Shown: positions 26,106-34,896, numbered from the stretch's first letter. The stretch is 64,000 nucleotides of DNA from Roseovarius sp. THAF27 (GCF_009363655.1 NZ_CP045393.1:2728001-2792000); one strand, 5' to 3'. A program made the numbers and translations. Notes: generated by a model not told the origin, from the sequence alone.

Positions 26106-27038
26106 TTACTCCACCAGCTTCGGCAGATGCGCCTCGATCTTGGCGCGGTGCGGCTCGTAGCGGTCCGGCAGTTTCAGCGCCGATCCCAGGTTCGCCGTAT
26201 CCTCGTCCCGGTCGAACCCCGGCTCGTTGGTCGCGACCTCGAACAGCACACCGCCCGGCGTGCGGAAATAGATCGACCAGAAATAGTCACGGTCGATCAC
26301 CGGCGTCACGTCGTACCCTGTGTCCACCAGCCGCTTGCGCACAGCGAGCTGCGTCGCGCGGTCCTCGACCGAAAACGCGATATGGTGCACCGATCCCGCG
26401 CCTTGATGCGCCGCCTTTGCGCTCGGCGCCTCCAGCAGGTCGATCGTGTCGGCCGCATTGCCGCCCTCGACGACATAGCGAGTAAGATCACCCTGGGTGT
26501 CCATCTTCTGATACCCCATGAAGCGCAAGAGTTCGCCCGTCGCATCCGCGTCGCGCAGCGCAAAGCGCGCGCCATGAAAGCCCAGGATCGCGGCACTTTC
26601 CGGCACGCCCGCGCCTGTCCAGGGCGTCCGCCCGCGCACATCCGTCTCGACCAGCGCAAAGCCGTCGCCATCCGGCCCATCAAAGCTCAGACGCTTCTCG
26701 CCAAAGGCCTCGCCCTCGGCCAGCCCGGTCACGCCCGCCGCCGCCAGTCGCTCTTTCCAATAGCCCAGCGCGCCATGCGGCACGGCAAACTCGGTCACGC
26801 CCACTTCGCCAACGCCGCGCGTACCGCGCGGCATCTGGCCGAATGGGAAGGTCGTCATCACCGCCCCCGGCGTGCCCACCTCGTCGCCGAAATACAGGTG
26901 ATACACCTCCGGCGCGTCGAAATTCACCGTGATCTTCACCCGGCGCAATCCCAGCACCCTGGTAAAGAACGCGTTGTTGTCATTCGCATCGCCCGCCATC
27001 GACGTCACGTGATGCAGGCCCTTGATCTCGGTAATCAT
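26106..27038 (-). CDS. MhqO-like ring-cleaving dioxygenase (glyoxalase/VOC family)
   Basis: This 310-residue protein has two vicinal-oxygen-chelate halves. Likely Fe ligands are His9 or His10 (GLHHVTS), His218 or His219 (VHHIAF) and Glu267 (LFEVAT). It resembles hydroquinone-cleaving MhqO/LinE-type dioxygenases that use O2. It is first in the operon with the hydrolase and pirin, and divergent from a LysR gene across 113 bases. The substrate assignment is by family only. Confidence 0.87.
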   Translation of the reverse strand: MITEIKGLHHVTSMAGDANDNNAFFTRVLGLRRVKITVNFDAPEVYHLYFGDEVGTPGAVMTTFPFGQMPRGTRGVGEVGVTEFAVPHGALGYWKERLAAAGVTGLAEGEAFGEKRLSFDGPDGDGFALVETDVRGRTPWTGAGVPESAAILGFHGARFALRDADATGELLRFMGYQKMDTQGDLTRYVVEGGNAADTIDLLEAPSAKAAHQGAGSVHHIAFSVEDRATQLAVRKRLVDTGYDVTPVIDRDYFWSIYFRTPGGVLFEVATNEPGFDRDEDTANLGSALKLPDRYEPHRAKIEAHLPKLVE

Positions 27039-27124
27039 CCTGTCGCCCTTTCGGTTGAGGAACTGTTACCCTGCAATCTGGGGCAAAGGGCGCCACAACA
27101 GAATAGCAACAAACTTGCATAGAC

Positions 27125-27143
27125 TATTGCGTTTGATGCAATA
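27125..27143. promoter_or_regulatory. Perfect palindrome TATTGC-N7-GCAATA, candidate LysR operator
   Basis: TATTGC (27125-27130) and GCAATA (27138-27143) flank GTTTGAT. It fits the LysR T-N11-A rule and lies in the 113-base divergent promoter region, 8 bases before the LysR start and about 87 bases upstream of the dioxygenase start. This is the position expected for autoregulation plus activation of the dioxygenase operon. Confidence 0.65.
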
Positions 27144-27151
27144 ATAGCGCC

Positions 27152-28066
27152 ATGCAGGATATCAAGCCCATCCGCGTCTTCCTCGAAGTGGCCCAGCGGC
27201 GCAGCTTCGCCGCCGCCGCCCGCGCGCTCGACATGACCCCCTCCAGCGTCACGCGCATCGTCGCCCGGCTGGAAGACAGTCTTGGCCAGCAGCTTCTGTT
27301 GCGCACCACACGCAAGGTCTCGCTCACCGATGCCGGCGCGGTGGTCGCCGCGCGGTATCGCCCGCTTCTGGCCGAGTTGGACGCCACCACCGACGCGCTG
27401 ATGCACGCCGCCCATCCCGACGCGGGCCGCCTGCGCCTCAACGCGCCCATGTCGCTGGGCCTGCGCCTGATGCCGGGCCTGATCGCCGCCTTCCGCGACG
27501 CCTATCCCCGGATCGACCTCAACGTCACCCTGACCGACCGTTTCGTCGACATCATCGAAGACCCCTACGACCTGTCGATCCGCATCTCCGGGCCTCCGTC
27601 CGACAAATCCACCATCTGGCGCAAGATCTGCGAGGTGCCGCGCCACGCCGTCGCCGCCCCGTCCCTATTCGCCGACACACCCGCGCCCACCGATCCCGCA
27701 GACCTCCCCCGCGGCCTGTGCCTGTCCTACAGCGCATCCGGCACGCCCGAGACCTGGGAGTTCACCCGCGACGGAGCCCATCGCAGCGTCCAGGCGGGCA
27801 GCCACCTCATCACCAACAACGGCGACCTGCTCTGCCAGATGGCCCGCCACGGCCAGGGCATCACCGTGCTGCCGGATTTCCTCGTGGCCGACGGGCTGGC
27901 GGCGGGCGAGGTCACGATCCTTTTGCCCGAGTGGCAGGTCAGCCCGCTCTGGCTCACGCTTTTCTACCCGCCCTACGAGGCGTTTCCGCCGCTGGTGGCC
28001 ACCTTCACCACCTTCTTCGAGGACTACATCCGCCGCACCGCGCCCGTCTTCTTCCACTTCAATTGA
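27152..28066 (+). CDS. LysR-family transcriptional regulator
   Basis: This 304-residue regulator has an N-terminal winged helix (VFLEVAQRRSFAAAARALDM, PSSVTRIVARLE) and a C-terminal substrate-binding domain beginning near residue 90. It is divergent from the dioxygenase-hydrolase-pirin operon and is the probable sensor for the quinone or aromatic inducer of that operon. A consensus LysR palindrome sits just before its start. Its 3' end is followed by 120 bases without a recognisable gene. Confidence 0.92.
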   Translation: MQDIKPIRVFLEVAQRRSFAAAARALDMTPSSVTRIVARLEDSLGQQLLLRTTRKVSLTDAGAVVAARYRPLLAELDATTDALMHAAHPDAGRLRLNAPMSLGLRLMPGLIAAFRDAYPRIDLNVTLTDRFVDIIEDPYDLSIRISGPPSDKSTIWRKICEVPRHAVAAPSLFADTPAPTDPADLPRGLCLSYSASGTPETWEFTRDGAHRSVQAGSHLITNNGDLLCQMARHGQGITVLPDFLVADGLAAGEVTILLPEWQVSPLWLTLFYPPYEAFPPLVATFTTFFEDYIRRTAPVFFHFN

Positions 28067-28186
28067 CAAGGCTCTGCACAAAAATCCAGCAGTTCCGGCC
28101 CCTTAGCCAAACCCACTCAGCCACCGGCAACTGACTATCTTGCCAGCCTCGCGCCTGCCTGCTTCTATGAAACGCCGGAGGTGAAC

Positions 28187-29611
28187 ATGTCATCAGACCC
28201 TTTCTTCGACGAAATGTGGGGCACGTCGCAAACCCTGCGCGACCCCTACGCCACGTTCCACCAGTGGTTCGACGCCGAGGACCCCGCCCGACTGCGCGCC
28301 AAGCAGCGCGAAGCCGAGGACCTCTTTCGCCTCACCGGCATCACATTCAACGTCTACGGCCGCGCCGAGGCCGAGGAACGGCTGATCCCCTTCGACATCA
28401 TCCCGCGCATCCTGTCGGGCAACGAATGGTACAAGCTGTCGCGCGGCATCGAACAGCGCGTGCGCGCGATCAACGCCTTCCTGCATGACATCTATCACAA
28501 GCAGGAAATCGTGAAGGCAGGCCGCCTGCCCGCCGAGATGATCGCCCGCAACGAGGCCTTCCTGCCCCACATGATCGGGGTCGAACCGCCCGGCAGCGTC
28601 TACACCCATATCGTCGGCATCGACGTGGTCCGCACCGGCCCCGGCGAGTTCTTCGTGCTCGAAGACAACGCCCGCACCCCCTCGGGCGTCAGCTACATGC
28701 TGGAGAACCGCGAAACCATGCTCCAGATGTTCCCCGAGCTGTTTTCCCGCAACCGCGTCCAGCCGGTCCAGAACTACCCCACCAACCTGCGCCGCTCGCT
28801 CGCCGCCTGCGCACCCGCAGTCACCAAGGACGCGCCCGTCGTGGCCGTGCTTACACCCGGCATCTACAATTCCGCCTATTTCGAACACGCCTTCCTGGCC
28901 GACCAGATGGGCGTCGAACTGGTCGAAGGCAACGATCTGCGCGTGGTCGACGGCCGCGTGGCGATGCGCACCACGCGCGGCTACACCCCCATCGACGTGC
29001 TCTATCGCCGCGTCGACGACGACTTTCTCGATCCGCTCAATTTCAACCCCGACAGCCAGCTTGGCGTCGCGGGCATCATGGATGTCTACCGCGCGGGCGG
29101 TATCACCATCGCCAACGCGCCGGGCACCGGCATCGCCGACGACAAGGCGATCTATTCCTACATGCCCGATATCGTCGAGTTCTACACCGGCGAGCAGCCG
29201 CTTTTGCCCAACGTGCCCACCTGGCGCTGCTCGGATGCCGACGACCTGGCCTATGTCCGCGAACACCTGGCCGAACTGGTGGTCAAAGAGGTGCACGGCT
29301 CCGGCGGCTACGGAATGCTCGTGGGCCCCGCCGCGTCGAAAAAGGAAATCGCAGACTTCGCCAAGAAACTCGACTTCAAGCCCTCGAACTACATCGCCCA
29401 GCCCACGCTCAGCCTGTCCACGGTGCCGACCTTCACCGCCAAGGGCCTCAGCCCCCGGCATGTCGACCTGCGCCCCTTCGTGCTGGTGAACCCGGACGGC
29501 ATCCAGATCACCCCCGGCGGTCTGACGCGCGTGGCGCTCAAGAAAGGCTCGCTGGTGGTGAACTCGTCGCAGGGCGGCGGCACCAAGGACACCTGGGTGC
29601 TGGAGGACTGA
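28187..29611 (+). CDS. Circularly permuted ATP-grasp type 2 protein
   Basis: This 474-residue protein of the circularly permuted ATP-grasp family has stretches typical of it: GITFNVYG, EWYKLSRGIEQRVRAIN, FVLEDNARTPSGVSYMLENR and VVKEVHGSGGYGMLVG. ATP-grasp enzymes activate carboxylates as acyl phosphates to form peptide-like amide bonds. The ATG at 28187 has GGAGG 5 bases upstream; an in-frame GTG at 28181 overlaps that site. It is first in a four-gene operon (alpha-E, transglutaminase-like, Anbu) found widely in bacteria and predicted to make and break an unidentified peptide. The product is unknown. Confidence 0.9.
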   Translation: MSSDPFFDEMWGTSQTLRDPYATFHQWFDAEDPARLRAKQREAEDLFRLTGITFNVYGRAEAEERLIPFDIIPRILSGNEWYKLSRGIEQRVRAINAFLHDIYHKQEIVKAGRLPAEMIARNEAFLPHMIGVEPPGSVYTHIVGIDVVRTGPGEFFVLEDNARTPSGVSYMLENRETMLQMFPELFSRNRVQPVQNYPTNLRRSLAACAPAVTKDAPVVAVLTPGIYNSAYFEHAFLADQMGVELVEGNDLRVVDGRVAMRTTRGYTPIDVLYRRVDDDFLDPLNFNPDSQLGVAGIMDVYRAGGITIANAPGTGIADDKAIYSYMPDIVEFYTGEQPLLPNVPTWRCSDADDLAYVREHLAELVVKEVHGSGGYGMLVGPAASKKEIADFAKKLDFKPSNYIAQPTLSLSTVPTFTAKGLSPRHVDLRPFVLVNPDGIQITPGGLTRVALKKGSLVVNSSQGGGTKDTWVLED

Positions 29612-29613
29612 CC

Positions 29614-30555
29614 ATGCTGGGCAAAACCGCAAACGGCCTCTTCTGGCTCTTTCGCTACCTCGAACGGGCCGAAAACACCGCCCGCCTGATCGAGACCGGC
29701 CAGCGCATCGCGCTGACCCGGATGGGAGACAGCGCCTCGGAATGGCGCTCGGTCCTGCAATCCGCCGGCGTCTGGCCGGCTTTCGATGCGGCAAAGGGCG
29801 AGGTCACCAAGGAAGCCGCGATCAACTGGCTCCTGCGCGACCGGGGCAACACCTCGTCGGTCTATTCCTGCATCTGCGCCGCGCGGCAGAACGCGCGCCT
29901 GGTGCGCACCGCGCTGACCGGCGACATGTGGGAGGCGATCAACAGCGCCTACATGAACGCCCAGGAAAACCTCTCCCGCCAAGTGGCCGAACGCGACCTG
30001 CCCGGCTGCCTGCGCACCCTGCGCCAGAACACCTCGCTGGTGCGCGGCATGACCCACGGCACCATGCTGCGCGGCGAACGGTATGATTTCGCCCGGCTGG
30101 GCACTTTCCTGGAACGCGCCGACAACACCGCGCGCATCCTCGACGTGAAATACTACGTCCTGCTGCCCACGGCCCGCGCCGTGGGCTCGGCGCTCGACAA
30201 CGTGCAATGGGAAACCATCCTGCGCTCGGTGGCCGCGCGCGGCGGCTTCCGCATGGAATACGGCGCCGATTCCGGCCCCCGCGAGATCACCCATTTCCTC
30301 ATCCTCGACCAGCGCCTGCCGCGCAGCCTCGCCTTCTGCGCCGCCCAGCTTCAGGAAAACCTGCGCAGCCTCAACGCCGGCAACGCGCATCCGTCCGAGC
30401 CGATGAAGAAACTCGACTATCTCAACCGCAAGTATCTCGCGCACGAGGTCGAGGCGATCTTCGACTACGGCCTGCACGAATACATCACCGAGATCATCGG
30501 CCTGCTGGCCGAAATCGCCAACGAGATCGAGCGGGAGTACCGCTTCTATGAATGA
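29614..30555 (+). CDS. Alpha-E domain protein
   Basis: This 313-residue all-helical alpha-E protein has the family-typical opening TANGLFWLFRYLERAENTARLIE and conserved ERADNTARILDVKYY near residue 170. Alpha-E proteins occur almost only beside circularly permuted ATP-grasp genes. Their acidic, Arg-rich helices suggest a binding or scaffold role, but no activity is established. It begins 2 bases after the ATP-grasp stop and overlaps the transglutaminase start by 8 bases. Confidence 0.92.
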   Translation: MLGKTANGLFWLFRYLERAENTARLIETGQRIALTRMGDSASEWRSVLQSAGVWPAFDAAKGEVTKEAAINWLLRDRGNTSSVYSCICAARQNARLVRTALTGDMWEAINSAYMNAQENLSRQVAERDLPGCLRTLRQNTSLVRGMTHGTMLRGERYDFARLGTFLERADNTARILDVKYYVLLPTARAVGSALDNVQWETILRSVAARGGFRMEYGADSGPREITHFLILDQRLPRSLAFCAAQLQENLRSLNAGNAHPSEPMKKLDYLNRKYLAHEVEAIFDYGLHEYITEIIGLLAEIANEIEREYRFYE

Positions 30556-31357
30556 CCCCATGCACCTGCATATCAAACACGTGACCCGCTACCGCTTCTC
30601 CGGTCCGGTGGTCTATGGCCTGCAACAGCTGCGCAAGACACCCAAGACCACCCGCGCCCAGCAGGTCGTCAGCTGGACCACCGGCGTCGAGAACGGCCGC
30701 AAGGAGGTCGACTTCCACGACCACCACAACAACGCCGTCGAACTCATCAGCTTCGACCGCGACACCACCGAGCTGACCGTCAGCAGCGAGGGCGAGGTGG
30801 TGATCGAAGACGTGAGCGGTGTCCTCGGCCGCCATATCGGCCCCGCCCCGCTCTGGCTCTACGCGCAGCAGACCCGGCGGACCGAGGCGAAATCCGGCGC
30901 CCGCGCCCTCATCCGCAAGGTCGACGAGCACGACCCCCTCGACCGCCTGCACGCGCTCAGCCAGACGATCCGCGACAGCGTGGCGTTCCAGGTCGGCGCG
31001 TCCGAACCGGACTGGTCCGCCGAGGACGCAATCACTCACGGCAAGGGCGTCTGCCAGGACCACACCCATATCTTCCTGGCCTGCGCCCGCGCCATGGGCT
31101 TTCCCGCCCGCTACGTCTCGGGCTACCTGATGCTCGACGACCGCACCGCGCAGGACGCGATGCACGCCTGGGCCGAGGCGCATGTCGACGCGCTGGGGTG
31201 GGTCGGCTTCGACATATCCAACGGAATTTCGCCCGACACACGTTACGTCCGCGTTGCAACGGGCCTCGATTATGCCGATGCTGCGCCCATCACCGGCACC
31301 AGAATCGGCGGCCCCGAGGAACAGCTCGAGGTCGCGATCGACGTCACCCAACAATAG
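30548..31357 (+). CDS. Transglutaminase-like cysteine protease
   Basis: This 269-residue protein has a bacterial transglutaminase N-terminal beta domain (about 1-100) and a TGc core with a complete triad: Cys169 (GKGVCQDHTH), His206 (MHAWAEAH) and Asp222 (GFDISNG). There is no signal peptide, so the cytoplasm is expected. In this operon it probably acts as a peptidase or amide-group transferase on the ATP-grasp product. The first ATG (30548) overlaps the alpha-E gene. Confidence 0.92.
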   Translation: MNDPMHLHIKHVTRYRFSGPVVYGLQQLRKTPKTTRAQQVVSWTTGVENGRKEVDFHDHHNNAVELISFDRDTTELTVSSEGEVVIEDVSGVLGRHIGPAPLWLYAQQTRRTEAKSGARALIRKVDEHDPLDRLHALSQTIRDSVAFQVGASEPDWSAEDAITHGKGVCQDHTHIFLACARAMGFPARYVSGYLMLDDRTAQDAMHAWAEAHVDALGWVGFDISNGISPDTRYVRVATGLDYADAAPITGTRIGGPEEQLEVAIDVTQQ

Positions 31358-31369
31358 CGAAGGACGGGC

Positions 31370-32113
31370 ATGACATATTGCGTGGGAATGGTTCTCGACC
31401 GGGGCCTCGTTTTTATGTCGGACACCCGCACCAATGCCGGGCTCGACAATATCTCGACCTTCAAGAAGCTGACCAGCTGGGAAAATCCCGGCGACCGCGT
31501 CATCACGCTCCTCTCCGCCGGCAACCTCGCCACCACGCAGTCGGTGATCAGCCTGCTGGACGAGCGCTCCAAGTCCCCCGGTGACCGCACACCGTCCCTG
31601 CTGGGCGTCCCCTCGCTGTTCCAGGCCGCTCGCATGGTGGCCGACACCCTGCGCGAGGTGATCGAACGCACCGGTGAGTCAGGCCAGCGCGCGGAAGGCA
31701 CGTTCAACGCCACCATCATGCTGGGCGGCCAGATCGCCGGCAGCCCGCCGCGCCTGTTCCTGATCTACCCCGAGGGCAACTTCATCGAAGCCGGCGACGA
31801 CACCCCCTTCTTCCAGATGGGCGAAACCAAGTATGGCCGCCCCATCCTGGTGCGCGCCTTCGATCCCGACCTCAGCTTCGAGGCCGCGATGAAGCTTCTG
31901 CTGGTCAGCTTCGACTCCACGCTCAAGGCCAACCTGACCGTCGGCGCGCCGTTCGATTTCCACATCTACGAAACCGACAGCTTGACCATCGGCCAGACCG
32001 GCCGGATAGAGGCCGACAGCCCCTGGTTTGAGGCCGTCTCCAAGGGCTGGGGCGAGGCGCTGAAGAACGCCCTCGACAGCCTGCCCGACGTCAAGCTGTC
32101 GGACCTCGGCTAG
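31370..32113 (+). CDS. Anbu, proteasome-type peptidase
   Basis: This 247-residue member of the Anbu (ancestral beta subunit) group of Ntn hydrolases starts MTYCVGMVL, so removal of Met exposes Thr2 as the nucleophile. Supporting residues Asp18 (MSDTR) and Lys32/Lys33 (STFKKL) are present. Anbu forms open-ring or helical assemblies, unlike closed HslV or 20S rings. It closes the ATP-grasp/alpha-E/transglutaminase operon, 12 bases after the transglutaminase. Its natural substrate is unknown; the constant association suggests it processes the peptide made or modified by its neighbours. Confidence 0.93.
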   Translation: MTYCVGMVLDRGLVFMSDTRTNAGLDNISTFKKLTSWENPGDRVITLLSAGNLATTQSVISLLDERSKSPGDRTPSLLGVPSLFQAARMVADTLREVIERTGESGQRAEGTFNATIMLGGQIAGSPPRLFLIYPEGNFIEAGDDTPFFQMGETKYGRPILVRAFDPDLSFEAAMKLLLVSFDSTLKANLTVGAPFDFHIYETDSLTIGQTGRIEADSPWFEAVSKGWGEALKNALDSLPDVKLSDLG

Positions 32114-32126
32114 CCGCGTCGCGTAG

Positions 32127-32144
32127 GGTGGGTGAAAACCCACC
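32127..32144 (+). terminator. Hairpin after the Anbu gene
   Basis: GGTGGGT-GAAA-ACCCACC is a 7-bp stem closed by a GAAA tetraloop, 13 bases after the anbu stop. No T-run follows. It probably ends or protects the four-gene transcript. The preceding CGTAGG string also occurs before the hairpin at 24441. Confidence 0.6.
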
Positions 32145-32219
32145 GCCCCGGCCAATCCGGTTGAAACCCCCCGCATTAAATGCACATTCAGGGTCAACGA
32201 CAGGAAAAGGACGACCCAT

Positions 32220-33203
32220 ATGCTGCCCGAGACGATGAAAACCGTGGAAATGCGCGAACCCGGCAAACCCGACGTGCTGGAGGTGGGCGAACGCCCCGTT
32301 CCCGCCCCCGCGCCGTCCGAAGTGCTCATCAAGGTCACCGCCACGGGCGTCAACGGCCCCGACCTTGTCCAGCGCCGGGGGCATTACCCGCCGCCCAAGG
32401 GCGCCTCCGACCTCCTGGGGCTCGAAGTCTCGGGCGAAGTGGCCGCCGTCGGCGAGAGCGTCTCGGGCTGGGCCGTGGGCGACGCGATCTGCGGCCTCAC
32501 CAATGGCGGCGGCTATGCCGAATACGTGGCCGTCGACGCCACCCACTGCCTGCCCATCCCCAAGGGCATGGACACCACCGATGCGGCGGGGATCTGCGAG
32601 ACCTATTTCACCGTCTGGTCCAACCTCTTTCTCGACAGGCCCCCGGCCCCCAACGACCTCCTGCTCGTCCATGGCGGCGCGGGCGGGATCGGCTCCACCG
32701 CGATCCAGCTTGGCCGCGCCCTGGATTGCCGCGTCTTCACCACCTGCACCGGCAAGGATGACATCGACTATGTAACCGAACTCGGCGCCGAACGCGCCAT
32801 CGACTTCAAGACCGAGGATTTCGTGCCGATCGTCCGCGAAGCGGGCGGCGCCAATCTCATCCTCGACATCATCGGCGGCGATTACGTGGCCCGCAACATC
32901 AAGGCCGCCCATGCCGACGCCCGCATCGTGCAACTGGCCTTCAACGGCGGCTCGAAGATGGAAATCGACCTGATGCCGGTGATGCTCAAGCGGCTCACCT
33001 ATACCGGCTCGACCCTGCGCTCGCGCCCCGACACGTTCAAGACCCGCGTGGCGCAGGACCTCCTGGAAAAAGTCTGGCCGCTCCTGGCCGAGGGCACGGT
33101 CGGCACCTACACCCACAAGGTCTTCCCGTTCGAGGACGCGGCGGCCGCGCACGCCTTGATGGAATCCGCCACCCACCGCGGCAAGATCCTCCTGCGCCCC
33201 TGA
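32220..33203 (+). CDS. NAD(P)H quinone oxidoreductase, PIG3-type MDR
   Basis: This 327-residue zinc-free medium-chain reductase has the cofactor motif HGGAGGIGSTAIQL and the quinone-reductase-like GVNGPDLVQRRGHYPPP. It likely reduces quinones or enones with NADPH. The ATG at 32220 follows AGGAAAAGG. It is separated from the Anbu operon by a hairpin and its own leader, so it is probably an independent unit. It may complement the quinone-handling operon at 24.5-27 kb. Confidence 0.92.
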   Translation: MLPETMKTVEMREPGKPDVLEVGERPVPAPAPSEVLIKVTATGVNGPDLVQRRGHYPPPKGASDLLGLEVSGEVAAVGESVSGWAVGDAICGLTNGGGYAEYVAVDATHCLPIPKGMDTTDAAGICETYFTVWSNLFLDRPPAPNDLLLVHGGAGGIGSTAIQLGRALDCRVFTTCTGKDDIDYVTELGAERAIDFKTEDFVPIVREAGGANLILDIIGGDYVARNIKAAHADARIVQLAFNGGSKMEIDLMPVMLKRLTYTGSTLRSRPDTFKTRVAQDLLEKVWPLLAEGTVGTYTHKVFPFEDAAAAHALMESATHRGKILLRP

Positions 33204-33586
33204 GTCCCGTCGCACCTGAGTCGCGTCGGACCGGCCAGGACTTTTGCAGAAAAAGTCCTGGCAAAAGTCTTCAAGAGACTTTTGCACCGCGCCCTTCGTC
33301 AATCCCGCCAGGCCGGGAACTGCGCACCGACGCGTTACCTCCAGCGATACCGACGCAATACCGACGTCCCGTTTTCGACCTAAAACGCCTCCGTTAACCA
33401 AGGCGTCTCGCCTTTGAGCCGGGGCGTCGGTCAAAGGCGAAATTGGATAATGCGCCGCGTTTCAGGCGGCATATCTGGTTCAGGTTTGCCGCGCAACGTT
33501 TTGATCCTGAACGGAAAAGGGCAGCGCATGACCCGCGCCGCCCTTGACCTTCAACCACCGTTAACTCCGCGGTGATATCCCTTGTT
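33204..33586. other. 383-base gene-free region dense in hairpins
   Basis: No supported ORF was found. Inverted repeats follow each other: 33234-33262 (12-bp perfect stem, GCCAGGACTTTT, 5-base loop), 33261-33285 (10-bp stem GCAAAAGTCT), 33370-33387 (CGTTTT / AAAACG), 33400-33414 (AAGGCG / CGCCTT), 33408-33440 (10-bp perfect stem TCGCCTTTGA, 13-base loop), 33454-33470 (GCCGC / GCGGC) and 33556-33574 (CACCG / CGGTG). The first two share two bases, and the 33400 and 33408 stems overlap, so they are mutually exclusive. The flanking genes converge, so terminators account for part of it. Confidence 0.75.
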
Positions 33587-34570
33587 TTACTCGCCGGTGA
33601 TGGACGCGGCGCCGACCTTTTCGATCAGCTTTTCATGCGCGACCTTCTGGTTCTCGTGGAACGTGGCGAGGTCCTCGCCCTTCATCATCGTCTCGCAGGT
33701 CAGACCGTCGGACTTGCAGAATGCCTGCCATTCCTCGCTGTCGAACAGCTCCTGGAACAGGTTGGTGTACCATTCCACCGCTTCCGGATCCATGTCCGGC
33801 GGGCCGTTCACGGAGCGCTGCATGTAGTATTCGATCTCCACACCCAGTTCCTTGGCCGTCGGCACGTCCGGGAAGGCCGGCATGCGTTCGGCGGTGAACT
33901 GCACCAGCGGCTTGGTGTTGCCCGCGCGGAAGAACTCCATCTGCTCGGCGGGATTGTTGACGGTGCTATCTATCTGATTGCCAACAAGGTTTTTCGCCAC
34001 CGTGCCACCACCCGGGAACGGGATGTAGGTCACGTCATAACCGAACTCGGCTTCCATCATCGCGGTCAGAACGCTGTCTTCCTGGCCCGACCCGGTGCCG
34101 CCGACCTTCCAGTCCTTGCCCGCCTCGGACACGACGGCGTTGAAGCTCTCGAGATCAGTGATGTCATCGCGGTCCGTATTGACCCACAACAGGAACGTGT
34201 CCATCGCCATCAGCCCGATCGGGGTGAACTCGGTCACGTCGACGCCCAGATCCTCCTGGATGATGGGCGTGGTGTAGAAGCTGTTCAGCGTCATCATCAC
34301 CACGTGGTTGTCGCCCGCCTTGTCCTGCAGATAGCGCAGCGCCTCGGCGCCCGAACCGCCCGGCTTGTTGATCGGGATGAAGGGGCGCGGGCTCAGGTCC
34401 TTCTTCTGAATAAGGCCCTGCAACAGCCGCGCGATCTGGTCAGCGCCGCCGCCGGTGCCGGCCATGATGATGAACTCGACCGGCTTTTTCGGCTGCCATT
34501 CCGCCAGCGCTGCCGGCGCCGTCAATGCCAGTGCGGACGCACTCGCAACAAGTAGCTTAAAGGTATTCAT
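33587..34570 (-). CDS. TctC/Bug-family solute-binding protein
   Basis: This 327-residue periplasmic binding protein has a clear signal peptide (LLVASASALALTAPAALA) and the family fold: KPVEFIIMAGTGGGADQIAR at the start, INKPGGSGAEAL, and VPTAKELGVEIEY. TctC proteins bind carboxylates for TctAB permeases. No tctA or tctB gene is adjacent, so this is an orphan binding protein serving a permease elsewhere or a sensory role. The next gene upstream on the strand is frc, suggesting a small carboxylate ligand; that is speculative. Confidence 0.9.
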   Translation of the reverse strand: MNTFKLLVASASALALTAPAALAEWQPKKPVEFIIMAGTGGGADQIARLLQGLIQKKDLSPRPFIPINKPGGSGAEALRYLQDKAGDNHVVMMTLNSFYTTPIIQEDLGVDVTEFTPIGLMAMDTFLLWVNTDRDDITDLESFNAVVSEAGKDWKVGGTGSGQEDSVLTAMMEAEFGYDVTYIPFPGGGTVAKNLVGNQIDSTVNNPAEQMEFFRAGNTKPLVQFTAERMPAFPDVPTAKELGVEIEYYMQRSVNGPPDMDPEAVEWYTNLFQELFDSEEWQAFCKSDGLTCETMMKGEDLATFHENQKVAHEKLIEKVGAASITGE

Positions 34571-34637
34571 GGTTATCCTCCCTGTTGGTTTCCGGTCTTG
34601 GCCGGACTTGAGCCGATCCTCCTAATCAGCTGGCGAT

Positions 34638-34663
34638 GTATGCAATGGTATTTAATTGCATAC
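34638..34663. promoter_or_regulatory. Perfect palindrome upstream of tctC
   Basis: GTATGCAAT (34638-34646) and ATTGCATAC (34655-34663) form perfect 9-base arms around GGTATTTA. It lies about 68-93 bases upstream of the TctC start, inside an AT-rich stretch unlike the surrounding DNA. It is probably an operator for a dimeric regulator such as the GntR protein encoded at 36176, whose own promoter carries a different, shorter palindrome. The rest of 34571-34855 holds no gene. Confidence 0.6.
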
Positions 34664-34855
34664 AGAAACCATTGCGTGAAATAAAATTTCGCACCACGGC
34701 AACAAATAACATGTCCAGACTCATTGCAAGGATTTCTTCGCCTTGCCGGCCCGACTGCCGTGAGCGTCGAGGAAAATGGCATTCGGAAAACCTGAAAATA
34801 CTTGGTAACAGATAGTTACGACATATTATTCACGCGATACTTCAGCAAATATCAA

Positions 34856-34884
34856 AAGGGCAACCCGCCTTTCGGACTGCCCTT
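34856..34884 (-). terminator. Terminator after frc
   Basis: AAGGGCA (34856-34862) pairs with TGCCCTT (34878-34884); on the minus strand the stem is followed by TTTGAT. It lies 13 bases past the frc stop. An inner TCCG...CGG pairing lengthens the stem. Confidence 0.65.
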
Positions 34885-34896
34885 CCTCGCGCGATC

